Below are positions 8,010 to 16,707 of a DNA stretch of 64,000 nucleotides, in pieces. The DNA is from Streptosporangium becharense (GTDB lineage: Bacteria; Actinomycetota; Actinomycetes; Streptosporangiales; Streptosporangiaceae), in the NCBI RefSeq assembly GCF_014204985.1, contig NZ_JACHMP010000001.1, forward strand, positions 7,006,001 through 7,070,000, given 5' to 3'. Below the pieces are notes generated by a model. The model did not search any database. It saw only the letters and a list, made by a program, of their open reading frames with translations, and had not been told where the DNA came from. The translations under genes were made by a program, and so were the position numbers. Every line of letters starts with the position of its first letter. The first letter of the stretch is position 1.

Positions 8010-8954
8010 ATGGGCGACGTGGTGCGGCTGGACAGTCTGGATCTCAATCTCCTCAACGCCCTGCACGCGTTGCTGCAGGAGCGCAACGTCACCCGCGCCG
8101 GACGACGGATCGGGCTCAGTCAGCCCGCCATGAGCGGCTGCCTGAGCAGACTCCGCCGCCACTTCGGCGACGACCTGATGATCAGGGTCGGCGGCGGCTA
8201 CGAACTGACCCCGCTGGGCGTCTCCCTGGTCGACCCGGCCGCGCTGGCCGTACGCGTGGTGCAGCGGGTCTTCTCCGCCAGGCCGGAGTTCGACCCGGCG
8301 TCCTTCGAGCACGAGTTCACCGTCGCCACCTCCGACCACGCGCTCACCGTCCTGGGTGAGGCGCTCACCCGGACGTTGCGGGCCCAGGCGCCCCGGGTCC
8401 GGATCCGCTTCGTCCAGATCACTCCCGCGCTCGTCGACGACGCCGACACCGCGCTGCGTTCGGTGGACGGTCTGCTCATGCCGCACGGCTTCATCTCGGC
8501 CTACCCCGCCGTCGACGTCTACACCGACCGGTGGGTGGTCATCGCCGACCGGGACAACCCCGCCCTCCGGGAGGGCCTGACCACCGAGCACCTGCACTCC
8601 CTGCCCTGGGCGGCGGCCTCCCGCGGCCCGGCCGCCGTCGCCTCGGCAGCCCGTCGACCCCACATGCCCGGCGTCGAACCGAGGGCGGAGGTCGTCGTGG
8701 AGAACTTCCCAGCGCTGCCGTTCCTGGTCGCCGGCACCGACCGGGTCGCGCTGATCCAGGAGCGTCTGGCGAACCGCCTGCGCGGAGTCGCCGATTTCCG
8801 GATCCTGCCGTGTCCCGGTGAGGTCGCCCCCCTGCGGGAGGCGTTCTGGTACCACCCGGTGCGCCAGGCCGACGCCGCGCACCTGTGGTTGAGGGAGACC
8901 TTCGCGAGGGTGGGTGCCGGGCTGCCCCCGCTCGGCCCCGCCGAACCGTCCTGA
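8010..8954 (+). CDS. LysR-family transcriptional regulator (NodD-like group)
   Basis: This is a 314-residue LysR-type regulator. The N-terminal winged helix-turn-helix (about 5-65) includes NALHALLQERNVTRAGRRIG and the classical SQPAMSGCLSRLR recognition helix. A linker helix and a type 2 periplasmic-binding-like effector domain follow (about 95-305). The sequence LDSLDLNLLNALHALL at the start is typical of the NodD/PcaQ-like branch. No catabolic gene is divergent from it, so the target is unknown; the downstream penicillin-binding protein is 140 bp away on the same strand. The palindrome and direct repeats before the gene suggest autoregulation. Confidence 0.92.
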   Translation: MGDVVRLDSLDLNLLNALHALLQERNVTRAGRRIGLSQPAMSGCLSRLRRHFGDDLMIRVGGGYELTPLGVSLVDPAALAVRVVQRVFSARPEFDPASFEHEFTVATSDHALTVLGEALTRTLRAQAPRVRIRFVQITPALVDDADTALRSVDGLLMPHGFISAYPAVDVYTDRWVVIADRDNPALREGLTTEHLHSLPWAAASRGPAAVASAARRPHMPGVEPRAEVVVENFPALPFLVAGTDRVALIQERLANRLRGVADFRILPCPGEVAPLREAFWYHPVRQADAAHLWLRETFARVGAGLPPLGPAEPS

Positions 8955-8995
8955 AACACGGCCGGATACCAAATCGGTGAAGGAAAAGCCCCATA

Positions 8996-9023
8996 TTCAC
9001 TCGATGTCAGATGATTGAGTGAA
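8996..9023. promoter_or_regulatory. Inverted repeat between LysR gene and penicillin-binding protein gene
   Basis: TTCACTC and GAGTGAA form a perfect 7-bp inverted repeat with a 14-nt spacer in an AT-richer patch. It could be an operator or promoter-overlapping site for the downstream gene, or a weak hairpin after the LysR gene. There is no U-run after it, so I favour a protein-binding site. Confidence 0.4.
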
Positions 9024-9103
9024 AAGCCTGGTTCATCGCTGCACGGCGCCTTTACGATCTTTTCTCTGACGGGTACCCGGGGAGCACCAGGGGAGTGGAC
9101 GCG

Positions 9104-10711
9104 ATGCGCAGCCGGCGGTTCCTCGTGCTGATCGCCGTTGCGGTCGCGATCGCCGCGTTCGGCGTGTACGCGGTGCTGATGGCACCGGGCAGCGTGGGCG
9201 CCGCCCCCTCACCCCGGCCGGGCGGCTCGGCCGGGCAGGTCGTGGAGCTCTCCCCCGTCCCGGACCCCACCCCCAGCCCCGTCTTCGACCCCACGCCCAC
9301 CCCGGCCCCGCCGGACGGTCCCGAGCAGGTCGCGGCCAGATACTTCGACGCGTGGCGGGCCGGTGACCTCACCACCATGGCCGGTCTGGTCGCGGGCCCC
9401 CCGGCCGACTTCGCCGAGCGGCACCGCCGCTTCGACACCGAACTGCAGGTCTCCTCGCTCTCCCTGACCCCCGGGCAGCCGCACCGGGAGGGCGACACGG
9501 CCGAGGTCCCCTTCTCCGGGGTACGCGAGGTCGCCGGGCTGGGTGCGTGGGAGTTCTCGTCCGTCCTGCGCCTGGCTCCGCAGAACGGCACCTGGCAGGT
9601 GCTCTGGTCGGCCGAGACGCTCCACCCCTCGCTCAGGGACGGGGTGAGCCTGCGCCTGCGCGAGACCCGGGCCCGACGGCCGGCCACGCTCACCCGTGAG
9701 GGGACGCCGTTCCCCCGCGAGAGCAGGGCCGGCGACTACTACACCGGCCTGACCGGCACGGCGATCGACCTCGCCGTGGTGGAGGAGCCCGGCGGACGGG
9801 TGCTGCTGGCCTCGCCCGCCCGGCCGCCGGAGGGCACCCGGACCACGATCTCCCGGCCGGTGCAGGCCGCCGCCGCCCGCGCCTTGGACGGGGTCGGGCG
9901 GCCCGCCGCGATCGTGGCCGTGGACATCCCGACCGGGCAGGTGCGCGCGGTGGCGGACACGCTGGGTGGTGGGCGGCGGGCGTTCACCGGCCTCTACCCG
10001 CCGGGTTCGACGTTCAAGGCGGTGACCGCCGCGGCGCTGCTGCGCGCCGGGCTGACCCCCGACTCGCCCGTGCCCTGCCCGGCGTCCTACACCGCCCCCA
10101 ACGCCAAGCCCTTCACCAACGACCACGGCGCCGACCACGGCACCGTGCCTCTCACCCGGGCTTTCGCGCTCTCCTGCAACACCAGCTTCGTGCAGCAGGC
10201 CCACGAGCGGCTCCGCGACGGCCGGTTGCGCGCCGAGGCCGCCGACCGTTTCGGTTTCCGTGAGAAGCCCGGTGAGAGCACCTGCCGGATCGGGCAGGCC
10301 GCCACCCCCGACGAACTGGGCTCCGACGCCATCGGGCAGAACTCGGTGCTGGCCAGTCCGCTGTGCATGGCGGAGGTCGCCGCCGCGGTCGCGAGCGGAA
10401 CCTGGAGACCCGCGATCATGACCGAGGCGCCACCCGTCGACGCGCCGCCCGCGGTGCCGCTGGAGGAGAACGTGGCCGCCGGCCTGCGGACGATGATGGG
10501 TGCGGTGGTCACCCAGGGGACGGCGGCACAGGCCGGACTCCCGGAGGGGACCGCCGGGAAGACCGGCACCGCCGAGGTCGCGGGTAAGGAGTCCCACGCC
10601 TGGTTCATCGGCTATCGCGGCGATCTCGCCTTCGCGGTGCTCGTCGAGAACGGGGGCGGCGGCGGCGCCGTGGCGGCTCCCGTCGCCGCCAGGTTCCTCA
10701 AGGCGCTGTAG
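9104..10711 (+). CDS. Penicillin-binding protein with NTF2-like N-domain (MecA/PBP2a-like transpeptidase)
   Basis: This 535-residue protein has one N-terminal membrane anchor (about 7-30), a Pro-rich linker, an NTF2-like domain (about 70-165, with VAARYFDAW) and a C-terminal transpeptidase domain. The active-site motifs are complete: STFK with S302, SCN at 357-359 and KTG at 486-488. It would cross-link peptidoglycan outside the membrane. The NTF2-like domain is the type found in MecA and in actinobacterial class B PBPs that are often poorly inhibited by beta-lactams. I chose the ATG at 9104, which has AGGGGAG eight bases before it; a GTG at 9095 is possible. Confidence 0.93.
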   Translation: MRSRRFLVLIAVAVAIAAFGVYAVLMAPGSVGAAPSPRPGGSAGQVVELSPVPDPTPSPVFDPTPTPAPPDGPEQVAARYFDAWRAGDLTTMAGLVAGPPADFAERHRRFDTELQVSSLSLTPGQPHREGDTAEVPFSGVREVAGLGAWEFSSVLRLAPQNGTWQVLWSAETLHPSLRDGVSLRLRETRARRPATLTREGTPFPRESRAGDYYTGLTGTAIDLAVVEEPGGRVLLASPARPPEGTRTTISRPVQAAAARALDGVGRPAAIVAVDIPTGQVRAVADTLGGGRRAFTGLYPPGSTFKAVTAAALLRAGLTPDSPVPCPASYTAPNAKPFTNDHGADHGTVPLTRAFALSCNTSFVQQAHERLRDGRLRAEAADRFGFREKPGESTCRIGQAATPDELGSDAIGQNSVLASPLCMAEVAAAVASGTWRPAIMTEAPPVDAPPAVPLEENVAAGLRTMMGAVVTQGTAAQAGLPEGTAGKTGTAEVAGKESHAWFIGYRGDLAFAVLVENGGGGGAVAAPVAARFLKAL

Positions 10712-10716
10712 GCGCC

Positions 10717-11922
10717 TCACCCGGCGCGGTTCCGCCGCACCAGCCGGTCCGGCCCCAGGTCCGCGACGTCCACCGGAGGCGCCGTCCCCGCCACCAGGCA
10801 GCCGAGCGTCTCCGCCCACAGCGGTGCGAGGGTGAAGGCGCGGGTGCCGCCCGCGACGAGGAACCCGGGCATGCCCGGCACCTCGCCGATCACCGGCATC
10901 CCGTCCGGTGTGGCCGCCAGCGGCCCCGCCCACACCCGCAGCAGCCGCAGGTCCCGGATGAACGGCAGCATCCGCACGGCGAGCGCCATGTCGCCCACCA
11001 GGCCGTCCACCGCGGGCTCGCTCCGCCCGGCGAGGTTCACGGCTCCGGCCGACCGGCCGCCGACCAGCAGGTTGCCCGCGGCGGCCTGCTTGACCGACAG
11101 GCCAGCGCCGGCGTGCCGTACCAGGGGTCGCAGCGTGGCGGGAGCGCGTACGGTGGCGTGCATCTGGAGCGTCACCGGGGTCAATCGCAGCCCGACCCCG
11201 GTCAGCGCGGCGACCTCACCCAGCCACGGCCCGGCCGCGTCGACGACGACCGGTGCCTCCAGGGTCCGTCCGCCCGCTTCGACGCGCCACGTTCCGCCGG
11301 TCCGGGTGATCCGCTCGACCGGTGTGAACGGCACCAGTTCGGCCCCGTGCCGCGCCGCGTCGGCGAGGTAGGCGGGGGTGACCTTCAGCGGGTTGGCGTA
11401 ACCGTCGGAGGGGCACCAGGTCGCCGCCGCGACGGCCGGCCCCAGCAGCGGCAGCGCCGAGCGCGCGGCGTCACCGTCCAGGACCTCCGTCTCGACGCCG
11501 GCTGCGATCTCCCTGCCGTGCTTGTCATGCAGTTCCCGGACCTGCCCCTCGGTCTCGGCGACGGTGAAGCCGCCGCAGCGGCGCAACTCGACGGAGGCGC
11601 CCAGGTCGTCCTCGACGGTCTCCCACAGCGCGCTCGCGGCCCGTTGCAGCGGCAGGAGTCGCGCGCCGTCCGGCGGCGCGGTCTCCCCGGGACGGCGGAT
11701 GCGGGTGACCTGCACGTGCAGGTCACCCGCGATGGTGCCCGACCCCTCCCGGCCCGGGGCACCGCGCTCCAGCACGACCACCCGGTGCCCGTCGCGCGCC
11801 AGCCTGCTCGCCGTCGCGGCGCCCAGCACCCCGGCTCCGACGATCACCACGTCGGCGGTCCTGGTGAGGGGGGTGGGGGCGACGGGCCGGTGGCCGTGCC
11901 GGGTGACGTCGTCGCGCTCCAT
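10717..11922 (-). CDS. FAD-dependent amine/amino-acid oxidoreductase (DAO family)
   Basis: This is a 401-residue flavoenzyme of the D-amino-acid/sarcosine/glycine oxidase family (DAO fold). The N-terminal FAD-binding Rossmann motif is clear (VVIVGAGVLGAATASRLA) and is followed by a strand ending in VVVLER. The C-terminus has the usual second FAD contact (GTRAFTLAPLWAE region). It likely oxidises a secondary or D-amino acid in the cytoplasm. The ATG at 11922 follows GAGGAAGC, a good ribosome-binding site. It converges on the penicillin-binding protein gene with only 5 bp between the two stop codons. The substrate cannot be told from sequence. Confidence 0.9.
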   Translation of the reverse strand: MERDDVTRHGHRPVAPTPLTRTADVVIVGAGVLGAATASRLARDGHRVVVLERGAPGREGSGTIAGDLHVQVTRIRRPGETAPPDGARLLPLQRAASALWETVEDDLGASVELRRCGGFTVAETEGQVRELHDKHGREIAAGVETEVLDGDAARSALPLLGPAVAAATWCPSDGYANPLKVTPAYLADAARHGAELVPFTPVERITRTGGTWRVEAGGRTLEAPVVVDAAGPWLGEVAALTGVGLRLTPVTLQMHATVRAPATLRPLVRHAGAGLSVKQAAAGNLLVGGRSAGAVNLAGRSEPAVDGLVGDMALAVRMLPFIRDLRLLRVWAGPLAATPDGMPVIGEVPGMPGFLVAGGTRAFTLAPLWAETLGCLVAGTAPPVDVADLGPDRLVRRNRAG

Positions 11923-12111
11923 GCTTCCTCGGTCGGTGTCGCGGTACTGCCCCGGTTCCGCGGGATCGGTCGCACAAGGTCGTCGTACGGATCCGTCGCC
12001 GGGCCGTCGCCGAGGTCGCCCGGCGCCGACCATACCGGACGGTGACCGCGCCGACCCGGCGGGGGAGGCGGAGGGCGGGGAGGCGGGGCCGGCCGGGTGG
12101 GGGAGTGGAGG

Positions 12112-12155
12112 TCAGCCGGACGGGGTGGGAGCGGGGATCAGCCGGACGGGGTGAG
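12112..12155. repeat. Direct repeat duplicating the 3' end of the small lipoprotein gene
   Basis: The string TCAGCCGGACGGGGTG occurs twice, once as the final codons plus stop of the lipoprotein gene and once about 22 bp beyond it. It looks like a short tandem duplication that carries the stop codon, without effect on the protein. Confidence 0.7.
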
Positions 12156-12716
12156 AAGCGTGGGGTTCTCCCCGAAGACGCGCAACGGCGCCCGCCCGTA
12201 CCGTTCCGGCAGTTCCACGGTCGCCTTCGCGACCTCCCGGGTGCCGACCTCGACGGCGGTGCCGTCCGGGCGGGCGGCGACCGAGGTGATGGTGATCCCC
12301 TGGCGCCGCCAATGGTCGGCGTCGCCCCGGACTCGTTCGGCGAGCGCGTTCAGCTCCCGGGCCGAGTGCGGCGCGTCGCGCAGTCGCAAGGGGACGCCGG
12401 TGAACCTCCCGCGGAGTGCGGCGTCCAGTTCGGCGGACGCGCGGCGGTAGACGACCACCGCGGGGGCCGCGGTGTCGAGGACGACGCCCGCGTAGTGTCC
12501 GGGGTAGTCCCGCCGCAGGTAGTCGTCGATCCGCGTCGCCGCCGCGTCGAGTTCCGCGTGGCCGTACCGCGGGGAGCCGCCGCCCGGACTGGGGTCGGGG
12601 CCGTCGGCACCCGCCCGGCCGGGGGCTGCGCACGCGGCCACGGCGGTGAGGAGGCAGTAGAGGAGGGCCGCGGTGAGAACGGTGACCGCGCGGCTCGTGC
12701 GATGGTTCGAATCCAT
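12138..12716 (-). CDS. Small lipoprotein resembling a protease pro-region
   Basis: This is a 192-residue putative lipoprotein: hydrophobic segment 10-28 and lipobox VAAC with Cys29. From about 50 to 180 it can be aligned by eye with the pro-region of the serine protease encoded just upstream on the same strand. Shared blocks are YAGVV (75-79; YAGIV in the protease), HSAREL (117-122; HSARQL) and ITSVA followed by PDGT. It has no protease domain. Start ATG 12716 follows the GGAGG-like sequence in the leader. It may act in trans as a folding helper or inhibitor of the protease at the cell surface; this is inference. A terminator hairpin separates the two genes, so it has its own promoter. Confidence 0.8.
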   Translation of the reverse strand: MDSNHRTSRAVTVLTAALLYCLLTAVAACAAPGRAGADGPDPSPGGGSPRYGHAELDAAATRIDDYLRRDYPGHYAGVVLDTAAPAVVVYRRASAELDAALRGRFTGVPLRLRDAPHSARELNALAERVRGDADHWRRQGITITSVAARPDGTAVEVGTREVAKATVELPERYGRAPLRVFGENPTLLTPSG

Positions 12717-12840
12717 GGTTTCCTCCAGCCGGCAGAGACGAGGCTTGCCAACACACCTGAAACGGATCCGGTCGGGGAACCGTTCAGCCACGTGTGGGGG
12801 TTCGTGCCCGGAAAAGGGCGTGAGAAGAGGCTCGAAAAGG

Positions 12841-12870
12841 GGGAGGCCGGTGCGTGCGCACCGGCCTCCC
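12841..12870 (-). terminator. Rho-independent-like terminator after the serine protease gene
   Basis: A perfect 14-bp stem (GGGAGGCCGGTGCG and its complement) with a 2-nt loop lies 26 bp after the protease stop codon. On the minus strand the stem is followed by a short T-run (CCCCCTTTTC), so it fits a terminator for the protease transcript. Confidence 0.75.
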
Positions 12871-12895
12871 TGGGGTTATCGGTCAGGTCCGGGCG

Positions 12896-14182
12896 TCAGC
12901 CCAGGACGATGGAGATGCCGGGGAAGGCCGCCACCGCGTTGCTCCACGGGGCGTAGTACATCCGCCACGCGCAGGTCCGGCCGCTGGTGACGTAGCCGGT
13001 GCACGGCACCGCGGTGCTCGTGTCGATGGCGCTGTTCACACCCGCCGCGTACACCTGGGTGGTGTTGGCGGAGTTGACGACCTCGACCGGGCCACCGCTG
13101 TCACCCTGCCCGACGGCGTTGGTGTGCGCGACCTGCTCGGCCCGGACGGTGCCGGTGATCCAGTATCCGACCCAGATGCTCACGCCGGTCTGCTTGACCT
13201 GGACGTTGCAGTTGGTGCCGGAGTAGGCGCCGGAGGTGCACACCCACATGCCGACGTAGCTGCCGCTGGTGCCGATCACCGGGTTGCTGAACTCGGCGCT
13301 GGTGTTGCCGATGGCGTTGTTGAAGACCCGGCCGCCGGAGCGAGCGTTGATCAGCAGCACGTCCCGGCCGTCGTTGTCCTGGGAGATGGGACCCATGACC
13401 TCGCCGGTCGGGTCGGTGGCCGTGTTGCCCACCGAGCCGCAGTGACCGGCGGAGAGCATCTTGGTCACGCCCCCGTGCCAGACGGCGAAGCCGGTGGAGC
13501 AGCCGCCGCCGCTGCTGGCGTTACGCCAGGCCGCCCCGCCCCACCAGGGGGCGGAGTCGTTCCAGCGTGTCATCAGCTTCGGAGTGACGCCGACCTCGAC
13601 GGTGATCGGAACCGTCGAGTCGACGGCCGCGGCACGGGCCGCGGAGCGGACGGCGCTCGCGTTCGGGCCGGTCACGGTCAGACCGGTTCCGTCCGGGTGA
13701 GGCGCGACCGAGGTGATGGCACCACCGGCTCTCCGGGTGATCCGGGCGGCCTCGTTCGCCAGTTGGCGCGCGGAGTGCCGGGCCGGCATGACCCTGACGT
13801 TCGCCTCGTCGCGGAGCTCACTGGCGAGGGTGGCGACCGCCTGGGGGGCGTTCCCCTTCCAGTACACGCGCACCTCGCGGTTCTCCGGCGCGACGACGAT
13901 GCCGGCGTAGCCGTTGGCGCCCTGCGCCTGGGCCGTCGCCGCGACGCGGTCGGCGGCGCTGACCAGCCGCTCCTGGGTGGCCAGGAGCTCCTGCCACGAG
14001 GCGAAGCCTCCGGGCACCGGGCCGTCCTGCTTGATGGCCTGGGTCCGGGTGTCCTTGTCGGGGTCCTGTGCGGTGGCGGCCTGCGCGCCGCCCATCGCCG
14101 CGGCGACCAGGGTGGCTCCCAGGGTCACCGCGAGACGGCGGGTGAGCCGGCTGGGCTTTTGAGTGCTCGGGGGGATTTTCAC
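12896..14182 (-). CDS. Secreted S1-family serine protease with N-terminal pro-region
   Basis: This 428-residue pre-pro-enzyme has a signal peptide (basic n-region, core around 20-38, AQA-type cleavage site), a pro-region (about 40-200) and a chymotrypsin-fold protease domain. The triad is H247 in SAGHCG, D274 in DGRDVLL and S362 in GDSGGPV. Four or more Cys residues suit disulfides in the mature enzyme. The mature part resembles streptogrisin-like alkaline proteases. Start GTG 14182 follows GGAGGAAAT at good spacing; upstream residues of the open frame do not look like a signal peptide. An AT-rich promoter region lies upstream and a terminator downstream, so it is monocistronic. Confidence 0.93.
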   Translation of the reverse strand: MKIPPSTQKPSRLTRRLAVTLGATLVAAAMGGAQAATAQDPDKDTRTQAIKQDGPVPGGFASWQELLATQERLVSAADRVAATAQAQGANGYAGIVVAPENREVRVYWKGNAPQAVATLASELRDEANVRVMPARHSARQLANEAARITRRAGGAITSVAPHPDGTGLTVTGPNASAVRSAARAAAVDSTVPITVEVGVTPKLMTRWNDSAPWWGGAAWRNASSGGGCSTGFAVWHGGVTKMLSAGHCGSVGNTATDPTGEVMGPISQDNDGRDVLLINARSGGRVFNNAIGNTSAEFSNPVIGTSGSYVGMWVCTSGAYSGTNCNVQVKQTGVSIWVGYWITGTVRAEQVAHTNAVGQGDSGGPVEVVNSANTTQVYAAGVNSAIDTSTAVPCTGYVTSGRTCAWRMYYAPWSNAVAAFPGISIVLG

Positions 14183-14796
14183 TGGATTTCCTCCATGAGG
14201 GTGTTGGTGTGCGGAATCCGGTATCTCATTAAGCCCCAGGCAAATCAACGTCTTGACATTTTATGTAAATAAGATTGCCTCCATTAAATGTTATATATGC
14301 AATAAAGTACGATTTGAGGAGATGGATAGCGGCTCCGAGGTGCGGCGATGAGCCGGATTCGCTTTCCCGTAGGGGGAGGTGGACCTTCCTCGGGACTCTT
14401 CCGGGAGAGGCGGGGTGGGCCTGTGTCCACTTTCGGCCAAGGTGGTTTGAGAATAACTGTGAGTAGATTTAAATGGCTTCACCTGCTTTTCGGGGGGAGG
14501 GCCAGAATTTCAAGGGGTTTATGGATTAATGGTGAGGCGGTGAGATGTGGGGGCCTCGGGATGCGTCTCCGGCGCCTTTCCGTCCGGCCCTTCGGGGTCG
14601 TCCGGCCTCGTCCGGGGAGTCCGGGGTTGTCCGGGCTCGTCCGGCTCTTCGGGATCGTCCGGGCTGCCGGGGTCGTCCGAGGTGTCCGGATCCTCCGGCC
14701 TCCGCCGGTGGGCCACGTGATCATGGGTGTGGGTGGTCCGGGGCGAAGGCGTCGGCATCGGTCGCCGTCCTCCCGGCGGGGTGTTCCGGTGACAAG
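14183..14796. other. Gene-free region: AT-rich promoter zone and degenerate GTCCGG repeats
   Basis: The left part (about 14215-14330) is unusually AT-rich for this genome and probably contains the promoter of the leftward protease gene. The right part (about 14585-14700) is a run of degenerate repeats built on GTCCGG. On the minus strand these give an Asp/Pro/Glu-rich frame (about 14519-14758, ~79 codons) with no recognisable homology; I do not call it a gene. Confidence 0.6.
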
Positions 14797-14830
14797 AACT
14801 GGAGATTCGCTCTAGAGGGGCGCTCCAGTT
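14797..14830. promoter_or_regulatory. Inverted repeat upstream of the SDR gene
   Basis: AACTGGAG and CTCCAGTT are a perfect 8-bp inverted repeat with an 18-nt spacer, ending 18 bp before the SDR start. A TetR- or similar type repressor could bind here, but no regulator gene is adjacent. Confidence 0.45.
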
Positions 14831-14848
14831 TTCCCTACACTTCCGGCC

Positions 14849-15745
14849 ATGGACAGTGCGCAGACAGGCCGGTCGGTTCCCGCCCCGACGGCCGTGGTGA
14901 CGGGCGGCGGCCGGGGCATCGGGTACGCCGTCGCCGCGGAACTGCTGCGGAACGGGTGCGAGGTGGTGCTGGTCGCACGTGACGGGCAGCGGGGTGAGGC
15001 CGCGCGGAGCGCGCTCGCCGCCTCGGCGGGGACGCGCGTGCGCCTGGTCGTCGGCGACCTGTCCAGCGTCCGGACGGTGCGCGCGACCGCGCAGGCGCTC
15101 CGTGACAGCTGTCCCCGCATCGACGTGCTCGTCCACAACGCCGGTCTGTGGCCGAGCCGCCGAGTCCTCAACGAGGACGGGCTGGAGCAGGCGTTCGCCA
15201 CCAACCACCTCGCGCCGTTCCTGCTCAACCACGAGCTGGAGCCGCTGCTGACGGCCTCCGCCGCGCGGGTCGTGCAGGTCAGCGCCGGGCTCTACGTCAA
15301 GGGGCGGGTCGACCCCGAGCGCACGCCCACCGGGCTCGACTTCCATCCGGTGCGCACCTACGCCGACACCAAGCTGTGCAACCTGCTGCTGGTGCCGCGG
15401 TTCGCCGAGCGCTGGCAGGGCACCGGGGTGACCGTCAACGCCGTGCACCCCGGTGTGATCCGCACCGGGCTGGGAGACCGCGGCGGCCCACTGGGCTACC
15501 TGCTCAAGGCCGTGAAACTGCTGTGGAAGAGCCCGGAGGTCGGTGCCGGGCCCGTGGTCAGGCTGGCACTGGCCGACGAGGTCGCCGGGGTGACCGGACG
15601 CTACTTCGAGCTGGATCAGGAACGGCCACCGGCGCCGGTCGCCACCGACGCCGTGCTCGCCGGACGGCTCTGGACGCAGGCCCTGGAGCTCACCGGTCTG
15701 GAACAGACGCCGCCGGCCCGCTCCGACGCCGGTGGGCCGCCGTAG
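14849..15745 (+). CDS. Short-chain dehydrogenase/reductase (retinol-dehydrogenase-like)
   Basis: This is a 298-residue SDR. The NAD(P)-binding motif TGGGRGIG is at about 18-25, HNAG (variant of NNAG) at about 97, the catalytic Ser in VVQVSAG and the YADTK active-site Tyr/Lys at about 170. The spacing fits the retinol dehydrogenase/WW-oxidoreductase-like branch that reduces or oxidises hydrophobic carbonyl compounds. It stands alone; the downstream PIG-L gene starts 46 bp later on the same strand and may share the transcript. Confidence 0.9.
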   Translation: MDSAQTGRSVPAPTAVVTGGGRGIGYAVAAELLRNGCEVVLVARDGQRGEAARSALAASAGTRVRLVVGDLSSVRTVRATAQALRDSCPRIDVLVHNAGLWPSRRVLNEDGLEQAFATNHLAPFLLNHELEPLLTASAARVVQVSAGLYVKGRVDPERTPTGLDFHPVRTYADTKLCNLLLVPRFAERWQGTGVTVNAVHPGVIRTGLGDRGGPLGYLLKAVKLLWKSPEVGAGPVVRLALADEVAGVTGRYFELDQERPPAPVATDAVLAGRLWTQALELTGLEQTPPARSDAGGPP

Positions 15746-15791
15746 AGTGGCCGGGGGCGTGTGGCCCCTCGTACGGAGGAACCGGAGATCC

Positions 15792-16607
15792 ATGGTTGAC
15801 GAACTGACGCTGATGGCCGTGCACGCCCATCCCGACGACGAGGTGATCGGGACGGGCGGGATCCTCGCCCGATACGCGGACGAGGGCATCCGGACCGTCC
15901 TGGTCACCTGCACGAACGGTGAGCAGGGCGACGGCCCCGGCGGCGTGAAGCCAGGGGAGGAAGGCCACGACGAGGCCGACGTGAGCGCGCGGCGGCTGGA
16001 GGAGCTCCGCGAGTCCGTGGCCCACCTGGGGATCCACCACCTGGAGCTGCTCGGGCACCGCGACTCGGGAATGGTCGGCTGGGCCGCCAACCAGGCGCCG
16101 GACGCCTTCGCGAACGTCCCCGTCGAGCAGTCGGCCGCCCGGCTGGCCGCGCTGATGGAGCGCTACCGGCCGCAGGTGGTCGTCACCTACGACGAGAACG
16201 GCGGGTACGGCCACCCGGACCACATCCAGGCCCACCGGATCACCGTCGCGGCGGCCGAGCTGAGCGGGGTGCCCGCCAAGCTCTACTACACGGCCGTGCC
16301 CCGCGAGCGGATCGCCGAGCTGTTCGACTTCCTCCGGTCCAGCGGCGCCGCCCCCGAAGACCTGGAGCTCCCGCCGGACTTCGGTGTGCCGGAGGAGCAG
16401 ATCACCGCCGTCGTCGACGTGACACCCCATGTGGAGCGCAAGGTCAAGGCGCTGGAGGCGCACGCGAGCCAGGGCGAGAACATCTTCCTGCTGCGCATGC
16501 CCGCCGACGCCCAGCACCGGGTGTTCGCCCAGGAGGCGTTCATCCGCCACTTCAGCCGCGTCCCCGCCGCCGACCGGGAGGACGACCTTTTCGACGGTCT
16601 GCGGTGA
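15792..16607 (+). CDS. PIG-L family N-acetyl-sugar deacetylase (MshB/Mca-like)
   Basis: This 271-residue zinc enzyme belongs to the PIG-L/LmbE family that removes acyl groups from GlcNAc-type sugars. The metal motif HPDDE is at 13-17 and the third ligand lies in GHPDHIQAH near 140. The pattern GHRDSGM is shared with the mycothiol enzymes MshB and Mca. Actinobacteria carry several paralogs, so this may be a mycothiol conjugate amidase or an enzyme of natural-product metabolism; I cannot decide. The ATG at 15792 follows AGGAACCGGAG and gives the conserved N-terminus. It may be co-transcribed with the SDR upstream. Confidence 0.9.
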   Translation: MVDELTLMAVHAHPDDEVIGTGGILARYADEGIRTVLVTCTNGEQGDGPGGVKPGEEGHDEADVSARRLEELRESVAHLGIHHLELLGHRDSGMVGWAANQAPDAFANVPVEQSAARLAALMERYRPQVVVTYDENGGYGHPDHIQAHRITVAAAELSGVPAKLYYTAVPRERIAELFDFLRSSGAAPEDLELPPDFGVPEEQITAVVDVTPHVERKVKALEAHASQGENIFLLRMPADAQHRVFAQEAFIRHFSRVPAADREDDLFDGLR

Positions 16608-16707
16608 CGCCGCCTGATGCCCGGGGTTCCCGGTGGCCTCCGGTGGCCCGTCCGTCCCGTCCCGGATGACCGGAACGCGGTGGTGAACGCGGCCGTCCGT
16701 CCGCTGT

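Noticed and set aside
8003-8013. Near match (TCATCAGATGG) to the sugar-locus operator before the LysR gene
   Set aside because: It has one mismatch, overlaps the LysR start codon region and stands alone; chance is the simpler explanation.
14519-14758. Minus-strand Asp/Pro/Glu-rich small frame
   Set aside because: The composition follows from the degenerate GTCCGG DNA repeat. No start signal or homology supports a gene.
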